From contig JANXYX010000022.1 of NCBI GenBank assembly GCA_025408425.1, forward strand, positions 1 to 52,936: a stretch of DNA of 52,936 nt, given 5' to 3'. Each line of letters starts with the position of its first letter. The stretch's first letter is position 1. The position numbers and the translations under genes are program-made. Origin of the DNA: Granulicella sp. Lineage in GTDB: Bacteria; Acidobacteriota; Terriglobia; Terriglobales; Acidobacteriaceae. This document shows, one piece after another, positions 47,159 through 52,936 of the stretch. The notes beneath the pieces are model-generated. The model saw only the letters and a program-made list of their open reading frames with translations, made no database searches and had not been told where the DNA came from.

Positions 47159-48052
47159 CTACTTCGTCGCGACAACCTTGCAGCCAGCGATCTCTTCCAG
47201 CACTCGTATCGAACCGCAGATATCCTCTTCGCCCAGCCCTTTCGCAATGGCAGTTTGGTAGAGCTGGCGCGAAAGCGCTGTGAGCGGAACGGGAACGTTC
47301 AACTCCGCTGCAGACTCCAGCATTAGTTCCATATCCTTTTCCAGCCACTTCACGGAGAACTTGGTGGAGAAGTCTCGTGCCAGTACAAATGGCGCCTTTA
47401 CCGACACCAGTCCAGACTTGGCGGCACTGTTGTCCAGGATCTCCAGCATCAGCTCCGGAGAAACGCCAGCCTTTGTGCTCAGCACGAGGCTCTCGTTGAA
47501 GGCATGCAGCAGATTGCCAAGGATCATGTTCTGAGAGAGCTTGGCTTGAAGTCCCATACCAGCTTTGCCGCAGTAGTAGAGAAGCTTTCCCATCGCCTCA
47601 AAGTACGGACGAACCTTCTCGAAGACGCCCTGCTCTCCACCAACCATAAAGGTGAGCGTGGCGTTCTCCGCGCCGGACTTGGATCCGGTGCAAGGAGCAT
47701 CCAGGAAATCGATGCCTCGCTGTGCGAGCTCTGCTCCGATGGCACGACTGGCCGTGGGAGAGACCGTACTGCAGTCCACGATGATCAGGCCTTTGGGTGC
47801 GCCTTCGGCGAGACCATTCTTACCCAGAATTACGTTCCTGGACATTACTGTATTTCCAACGCAGAGGAAGACGCAGTCGCTTTGTCGTGCTACCTCGGCA
47901 GGAGTTGCGCAGGCGATACCACCCTGCTCGGTAAACTTCTGTGCCTTGTCGGCGCTATGCGACCACAGTGCAACCTGGTGGCCAGCCTTGATCAGATTGG
48001 CCGCCATCGGGCCGCCCATGATTCCTAATCCTAGAAAACCTAGTTTTGCCAT
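47159..48052 (-). CDS. garR: 2-hydroxy-3-oxopropionate (tartronate semialdehyde) reductase
   Basis: 297 residues of the beta-hydroxyacid dehydrogenase family. The dinucleotide site is GFLGLGIMGGPMAANLIKAGH. DAPCTGSKSGAENATLTFMVGG contains the substrate-binding loop, and GMGLQAKLSQNMILGNLLHAFNE the catalytic Lys (KLSQN). It is named from neighbourhood: the following glycerate kinase uses its product. Other family members (3-hydroxyisobutyrate or succinic semialdehyde reductases) cannot be excluded from sequence alone. No glyoxylate carboligase gene is in the window. Confidence 0.88.
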   Translation of the reverse strand: MAKLGFLGLGIMGGPMAANLIKAGHQVALWSHSADKAQKFTEQGGIACATPAEVARQSDCVFLCVGNTVMSRNVILGKNGLAEGAPKGLIIVDCSTVSPTASRAIGAELAQRGIDFLDAPCTGSKSGAENATLTFMVGGEQGVFEKVRPYFEAMGKLLYYCGKAGMGLQAKLSQNMILGNLLHAFNESLVLSTKAGVSPELMLEILDNSAAKSGLVSVKAPFVLARDFSTKFSVKWLEKDMELMLESAAELNVPVPLTALSRQLYQTAIAKGLGEEDICGSIRVLEEIAGCKVVATK

Positions 48053-48340
48053 AAGTCTATTGATCTTTCTTGAATGCAGTGGCCATGAAGCTGAGACGGA
48101 CAGCGCTGGGGCCCAGCCGACAGCAACTTCCAGTCCGTACGGTGCTGTGATCTAAGGTAAACCGAAACAGCGCTGCGTGAAGGCTCACGGGAACCAGTTA
48201 AATGTTGATCACAAAGCTGCGTCACGTTTGTTTTGCGGCAGAGGCCGTGTAATGTTTCCCTGATTGCACTTTTGGTCGTTGGCGGTGCGCAGAATTAGAG
48301 CTCGCCGCAAGGTATCCGAATGAGTTGAGGGACAGGTCCA

Positions 48341-51034
48341 TTGCAAACAGGATTTCGCATTTCAAGCTTAGCGTTCTTTTCTACTTTGGTTGGGGCATTA
48401 ACGTTGTTCACCCCGAGTTCTTTCGCAGCCAAATCCGTGCTCCCGGCGCCGGTGGTTGTCACGTCTGGCTGGCAGCTGCAGGATTCAGGCAAGGTTCCGG
48501 AGGGTGGGGCAGTTGTAGCGGAGCCAGAGTTCAAGCCTGAGGGGTGGTATGCTGCCACGGTTCCGGGAACGGTGTTGACCACACTCGTCAACAATCATGT
48601 GTATCCGGAGCCGCTCTACGGCGAGAATAATCGCCCGGACAAGATTCCAGAGAGCCTTGCTCGTAGCTCTTATTGGTACAGAGTTGCTGTTACTGTGCCG
48701 AAGACCTACTCCGGTAGGCAGGTCTGGCTCAACTTTGCGGGAATTAACTATTCGGCAGAGGTCTGGGTGAATGGCAAGCAAGTCGGCACGATGCGAGGCG
48801 CGTTCAGCCGCGGCATCTTCGACATCTCCTCTCTGGTCAAGCCCGGCAACAAGGCTATTGTGGCTGTTCTCGTTACCCCTCAGCCGAATCCCGGTGATCC
48901 GCATGAACATACGATTCGCGATGGTGTCGGCCCGAACGGCGGAATAACAGCAATCGATGGCCCCACCTTCCTCTCGACTATCGGTTGGGATTGGATTCCT
49001 GCGATTCGTGATCGGGATGCGGGTATATGGCAGAAGGTGTTTTTGTCTGCGAGCGGTCCGGTCGTCGTCAAGAATCCGTTGGTCACAACCGATCTTCCTC
49101 TGCCTAGGCTCGATACTGCCGATATTGCTGTCCAGACCACGGTCGAGAATATAACCGACCAGACCCAGAAGGGCGTGCTGAAGGGAAGGTTCGGCGATGT
49201 TTCGTTTGAGAAAGAAGTCGAACTCGGCCCCCACAGTACTCAGCCGATCTTGCTGGACTCAAAAAATACTCCTGCGTTGCATGTGGACCATCCGAAGCTG
49301 TGGTGGCCCAATGGATACGGTCCACAGAATCTTTACACTCTCCATCTTAGTTTTGAGGTTGGGGGGAAGATCTCTGATGTTCAGGATGTGAGCTTTGGTG
49401 TCCGCAAGATCAGCTACAGCGTTCCAGACTCGGAGAATCTTACTATTTCGGTCAACGGTGTTCGTATTTTCATTCGCGGCGGCAATTGGGGTCTTGATGA
49501 AGCGATGAAGCGCATTCCCCGTGAACGCCTCGAAGCTCAGATTCGCATGCACAAGCTCGCGAACCTGAATCTGATCCGGAACTGGGTCGGCCAGAGTACA
49601 AGTGAAGACTTCTACGAACTGTGCGACAAGTACGGCTTGCTTCTTTGGGACGAGTTCTTCCAGCCCAATCCCAGCGACGGGCCTGATCCTACGGATCTCA
49701 AGACATACATCGCGAACGTTCGCGAGAAGATCCTCCGTTATCGGAATCATCCATCGATTGCTATCTGGTGCGCTCGCAACGAGGGTTATCCTCCGAAGAC
49801 TATCGACGATGTTCTTCGCATTTTGATGGCTGAACTTGAGTCTATGCGTCTGTATCAGCCCAGTTCGACTGACGGCAAGGGTGTTGTTTCGCATGGACCG
49901 TATCACTGGAGAACTCCGCGTGAGTTCTATGTCTACGAGAATGAACCTTTCAAGACTGAGATTGGCAGCCTCTCTGTTCCAACCATCGAATCGATTCAGG
50001 GAATGATGCCGAAGAAGGATTGGGAGGTCATCAACGACGATTGGGCAGAGCACGACTTTGCCAAGGGCGCGTCGGGCGGCGATACCTATCGAGCCATGAT
50101 CGCCGGTCGCTACGGCAAGGTAGTGAATCTGGCTGATTTCGTCCGCAAATCGCAACTCGCCAACTACGAAGCCTATCGAGCCATGTATGAAGGCCGCAAC
50201 GCGAGGCTGTTCAATCCAAGCACCGCCATTATTACCTGGATGAGCAACCCCGCCCAGCCAAGTTTCGTGTGGCAGCTGTACCACCATGATCTCGAGCCAA
50301 ACTCAGCGTTTTTTTCCGTCAAGAGTGCGGCTGAGCCGATGCACATTCAATTCAACGAGTCTAACGGTGATCTTCAGGTGATCAATAACCTTCCTGAGCC
50401 GCTCTCAAATGCCGTCGCCCAGATTGCCATCTATAACCTTGATGGCTCCGTCCAGTATCAGCACACCTTTTCAGTAACTGCTGCGTCCAGCTCTGCGACG
50501 AATCTTGGCACCGTTGCGTGGCCGGGGGGGCTGTCATCGGTTCACTTCATCAAGTTGCAACTGCACGATTCAGGTGGGAAGTTGCTCTCCGACAACTTCT
50601 ATTGGCGAGCTTTACCGGAACATGCAGATGACTTGAAGTCGCTCAATACGCTTCCGACCGTCACGCTGGGAACGCAAGTCACTCGCCTCGATGCCGGAGG
50701 TAAAACAATCCTGACTGTCACGCTTCACAACCCGAGTCAACAGATCGCTTTGATGGCACATCTGCAGCTTAGGCGTCAGCGTTCGGGCGAGCGAGTACTC
50801 CCGGTGTATTACACCGACAACTACCTCTCGCTGGTACCGAACGAGACAAGGATTGTCACTATCGAAGCGGCAACATCCGATTTGCGGCGAGAAGTGCCGC
50901 TGGTCGTAGTGGATGGTTGGAACATTGCGGTCACGCCATTCTCATCTGGTCAGGCAGCGATCGAGCTGAACGTGAATGCCCAAGTAGCTCACTGGCCAGA
51001 GACCGGCTTGCCGATGATCTCGGGGCAGCAATAG
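48341..51034 (+). CDS. Secreted GH2 glycosidase, exo-beta-D-glucosaminidase/beta-mannosidase type
   Basis: 897 residues starting at TTG (no in-frame ATG fits), with GAGG and GGACAGG upstream. Signal peptide ISSLAFFSTLVGALTLFTPSSFA. The galactose-binding sandwich (SSYWYRVAVTVPKTYSGRQVWLNFAGINY) is followed by immunoglobulin-like and TIM-barrel domains. The barrel carries acid Glu481 in ARNEG and nucleophile Glu540 in FKTEIGSLS. The order and WDEFFQPNPSDGPDPTDL segment resemble exo-beta-D-glucosaminidase (CsxA) enzymes that act on chitosan; beta-mannosidase cannot be excluded. C-terminal beta domains end near residue 890. Confidence 0.9.
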   Translation: MQTGFRISSLAFFSTLVGALTLFTPSSFAAKSVLPAPVVVTSGWQLQDSGKVPEGGAVVAEPEFKPEGWYAATVPGTVLTTLVNNHVYPEPLYGENNRPDKIPESLARSSYWYRVAVTVPKTYSGRQVWLNFAGINYSAEVWVNGKQVGTMRGAFSRGIFDISSLVKPGNKAIVAVLVTPQPNPGDPHEHTIRDGVGPNGGITAIDGPTFLSTIGWDWIPAIRDRDAGIWQKVFLSASGPVVVKNPLVTTDLPLPRLDTADIAVQTTVENITDQTQKGVLKGRFGDVSFEKEVELGPHSTQPILLDSKNTPALHVDHPKLWWPNGYGPQNLYTLHLSFEVGGKISDVQDVSFGVRKISYSVPDSENLTISVNGVRIFIRGGNWGLDEAMKRIPRERLEAQIRMHKLANLNLIRNWVGQSTSEDFYELCDKYGLLLWDEFFQPNPSDGPDPTDLKTYIANVREKILRYRNHPSIAIWCARNEGYPPKTIDDVLRILMAELESMRLYQPSSTDGKGVVSHGPYHWRTPREFYVYENEPFKTEIGSLSVPTIESIQGMMPKKDWEVINDDWAEHDFAKGASGGDTYRAMIAGRYGKVVNLADFVRKSQLANYEAYRAMYEGRNARLFNPSTAIITWMSNPAQPSFVWQLYHHDLEPNSAFFSVKSAAEPMHIQFNESNGDLQVINNLPEPLSNAVAQIAIYNLDGSVQYQHTFSVTAASSSATNLGTVAWPGGLSSVHFIKLQLHDSGGKLLSDNFYWRALPEHADDLKSLNTLPTVTLGTQVTRLDAGGKTILTVTLHNPSQQIALMAHLQLRRQRSGERVLPVYYTDNYLSLVPNETRIVTIEAATSDLRREVPLVVVDGWNIAVTPFSSGQAAIELNVNAQVAHWPETGLPMISGQQ

Positions 51035-51064
51035 CGCAATCCTGCGAATGGCTATTGCCCCGGC

Positions 51065-52627
51065 TTATTCTGTAGGTTGCGGCAGCGCCCAGGCGAATAG
51101 CACTCCGCCGGTTCCTATTACTACATATTGGCGTCCATCGAGCTCGTAGGTAATCGGAGAGGTAAGCATGGGTGCTCCCGTGCCGGTATGCCAAAGAGTT
51201 TTTCCGTTGCTGGTATCCAAGGCAAGGACGTTGCCGTATGCGTCACCAGAGAAAGTGATTCCTGAATCAGTAGTAAGGACACCTGCGCCTGAACCACCAC
51301 TGCCGAGTTCGTGGCTCCAACGAATCTTGCCATTCTGATAATCGATTGCCTCGAGGACGCCCTTTCCCCATAGGCTATAGTCCGCACCTGCCCAACCGTA
51401 AGTACCGTCTTCCGGTTTGGCGAAGTAGATGCTGTAACTGGGGTGAGCGTTCACGATGAAGAGGCCGGTACTGGGGTCAAAGCTGGGAGACCTGAAGTTT
51501 GTCATGCCACCCTCGTCGGGTGCGATGAGACGTCCGTCGCGAGCTGGCTCCTTGGCAGGGTTTGGGATCGGTTGACCTTGCTTATCGATCCCCAGCGCCC
51601 AGTTGACAGGGCCGAACGGAGTGGTAAGAAGGCTCTCTCCTGTGGTGCGATCCAACACAAAGAAGTAACCGTTGCGGGAGGTTTGCATCAGCATCTTCCG
51701 CGGGTGTCCCTTGAAGCTGGCGTCGACCAATACAGGAGTTTCTACAGCGTCCCAGTCGTGGGTGTCGTGCGGGGATGGCTGGAAGGCCCAAACCAGCTTT
51801 CCTGTGTCTGGGTTTAGGGCCACAATGCTGCAGGTGTAGAGGTTGTCACCCGGTCGCGTCGAGCCCGTAAGCACGGGGGTCGGATTTCCGGTTCCCCAGA
51901 AGACGAGATTGAGGGCCGGATCGTAGGTGCCCGTCATCCAGGTCATGCCGCCCGTCGTAGAGTTTGGAGTTCCCTCCGGCGGAGTAGAGTACCAGTCCCA
52001 TTGCGTCTTGCCGGTCTCAGGATCGATCGACCTTATGTAGCCACGCAGATTATCGAAGTCACCTGAAACTCCGACGAGTACATGGTTCGATACGATGAGT
52101 GGTGCCAACGTCGTCCAATAGCCCTTGTTGGAATCGGCAATGACCACATTCCAGCGGACTTTACCGTTTTTTGCGTCGAGAGATACGAGGTGTGCGTCCG
52201 GGGTTGTAAAGAACAACGAGCCCTTATACATGCTGACGCCGCGGTGGCCAATGTGCAACCCGTTATTCGGCGGGTAGGTGTAGTGCCAGATCATATGGCC
52301 GGACCGAGCATCGACCGCCCAGACGTTATCCGGAACGGTGAAGTACATGACTCCATCCACAACGAGGGGCGAGGATTTGATGGGTGCATTCTGGTTCGTT
52401 TGGAAGGCCCATGCGAGACCGAGATTCTTTACGTTCCTAGGGGTAATCTGGGTTAGCTTGCTGTGGCGCCGCCCTGAGTAGTCGCCGTGGTAGCCCGGCC
52501 AACTACTTGCTGGCGGATTTAGAAGGTCAGCAGCGCTCAAGTCTTGAGCGGCAGCAGAATGGGATATCACGGCAGCTCCCACGATCGCCATCGCGGCGAA
52601 GATCCAAGCGTTCCTCAGTAGCCTCAT
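51065..52627 (-). CDS. PQQ-dependent quinoprotein dehydrogenase (alcohol/sugar type)
   Basis: 520 residues from the ATG at 52627; the longer frame from 52669 starts at GTG before the signal peptide. Signal peptide NAWIFAAMAIVGAAVISHSAAA, then the propeller start WPGYHGDYSGRRHSKLTQIT. Tryptophan-docking W motifs such as GLAWAFQTNQNAPIKSSPLVVDGVMYF recur. The probable active-site Asp lies in HDTHDWDAVETPVL. The adjacent Cys-Cys disulfide of methanol-dehydrogenase types is not seen near VGVSGDFDN, so the substrate is not predicted. The gene just upstream on the same strand is a cytochrome c, its probable electron acceptor. Confidence 0.9.
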   Translation of the reverse strand: MRLLRNAWIFAAMAIVGAAVISHSAAAQDLSAADLLNPPASSWPGYHGDYSGRRHSKLTQITPRNVKNLGLAWAFQTNQNAPIKSSPLVVDGVMYFTVPDNVWAVDARSGHMIWHYTYPPNNGLHIGHRGVSMYKGSLFFTTPDAHLVSLDAKNGKVRWNVVIADSNKGYWTTLAPLIVSNHVLVGVSGDFDNLRGYIRSIDPETGKTQWDWYSTPPEGTPNSTTGGMTWMTGTYDPALNLVFWGTGNPTPVLTGSTRPGDNLYTCSIVALNPDTGKLVWAFQPSPHDTHDWDAVETPVLVDASFKGHPRKMLMQTSRNGYFFVLDRTTGESLLTTPFGPVNWALGIDKQGQPIPNPAKEPARDGRLIAPDEGGMTNFRSPSFDPSTGLFIVNAHPSYSIYFAKPEDGTYGWAGADYSLWGKGVLEAIDYQNGKIRWSHELGSGGSGAGVLTTDSGITFSGDAYGNVLALDTSNGKTLWHTGTGAPMLTSPITYELDGRQYVVIGTGGVLFAWALPQPTE

Positions 52628-52676
52628 ATTGATGCGAAACCTTTCAAGAATGTGCTTCGACGGAAGCACAAAGCAG

Positions 52677-52936
52677 TTAGCGCAGAGTTTGCAGATACGC
52701 CATCAAGTTGTGAATGTCGTCGTCGGTGTATTTATCGAATAGGGCGACATGGGCATCTACCGGGGATTGGACGGCGTACTTTACTGCGCCGACAGGCCAT
52801 GATCGGTACCTTCCGGTCTGGTCTGTAAGCCCGATGGTGAACTCGTCCAGATAGGCCACGGTGCCTAGAACCGTCTCTCCTGAAGGGAGTGTCACTGTGA
52901 CATGAGACTTGACGTCCTTTGGATACAGCATGCGCT
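52677..52936 (-). CDS. C-terminal part of a cytochrome c-type protein, 5' end beyond the window
   Basis: About 86 residues seen (RMLYPKDVKSHVTVTLPSGE...). The frame is open to the window edge, so the Met at 52931 is unlikely to be the start. It has VTVTLPSGETVLGTVAYLDEFTIGLTDQTGRYRSW, a small beta domain, then DKYTDDDIHNLMAYLQTLR, the end helix of class I cytochrome c domains. The CxxCH heme site must lie outside the window. It precedes the PQQ dehydrogenase by 50 nt and is the likely redox partner. Confidence 0.8.
   Translation of the reverse strand, partial: RMLYPKDVKSHVTVTLPSGETVLGTVAYLDEFTIGLTDQTGRYRSWPVGAVKYAVQSPVDAHVALFDKYTDDDIHNLMAYLQTLR

Noticed and set aside
49259..50287. 342-residue - strand frame inside the GH2 gene
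   Set aside because: Antisense shadow of the catalytic barrel.

Overview
The window looks like chromosomal DNA of a GC-rich, aerobic, polysaccharide-degrading soil bacterium, most likely an acidobacterium of the Granulicella/Terriglobus/Edaphobacter group. This is inferred from the gene mix: YXWGXW-repeat surface proteins, a PEP-CTERM protein, MASE1 and PAS diguanylate cyclase-type proteins, GH97 and GH2 enzymes, and a PQQ dehydrogenase beside a cytochrome c. No 16S gene or database search was available.

Layout. 1-3000: the distal end of a type I-E CRISPR-Cas operon (cas7e partial, cas5e, cas6e, cas1e). It stops after about 15 codons of cas2e, which run into the CTG/CAG-rich 3' end of a glutamine-rich lipoprotein gene on the other strand; no CRISPR array is visible. 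4.7-13 kb: a metallo-beta-lactamase-fold protein, aconitase, a frameshifted serine hydrolase, an SDR oxidoreductase and a membrane sensor whose N-terminus resembles the ethylene-binding domain. 13-15 kb: the yceD-rpmF-plsX cluster. 15-23 kb: a PEP-CTERM protein, a ThiE/TenI protein, sthA plus a ROK protein, mutM, purA and small genes. 23-29.5 kb: HIT, outer-membrane barrel, TlpA, a beta-propeller and rpsA. 29.6-33.5 kb: a membrane protein, three tandem copies of a 56-residue secreted peptide gene, infC with an AUU start, and a response regulator with a histone-H1-like tail that converges on a stand-alone HisKA-like gene. 33.6-38 kb: tRNA-Leu(CAG), trpC-trpF, prolyl oligopeptidase and a small secreted peptide. 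38-45.7 kb: a YXWGXW protein, MASE1-PAS-GGDEF, YidB, RidA, HEAT-like, GH97, msrB and rpmB. 45.7 kb to the end: a tRNA-like remnant, glycerate kinase plus tartronate semialdehyde reductase, a GH2 glycosidase, and a PQQ dehydrogenase with the end of a cytochrome c gene.

How it fits together. Most of the window is housekeeping: translation (rpsA, infC, rpmB, rpmF), lipid and purine synthesis, the TCA cycle, tryptophan, and redox balance. Sugar-scavenging and periplasmic oxidation genes sit towards the right. The least ordinary parts are the broken CRISPR adaptation module, the triplicated secreted peptide, the ethylene-receptor-like sensor, and the response regulator/HisKA-like pair. Start codons and functions rest on motif reading by eye.
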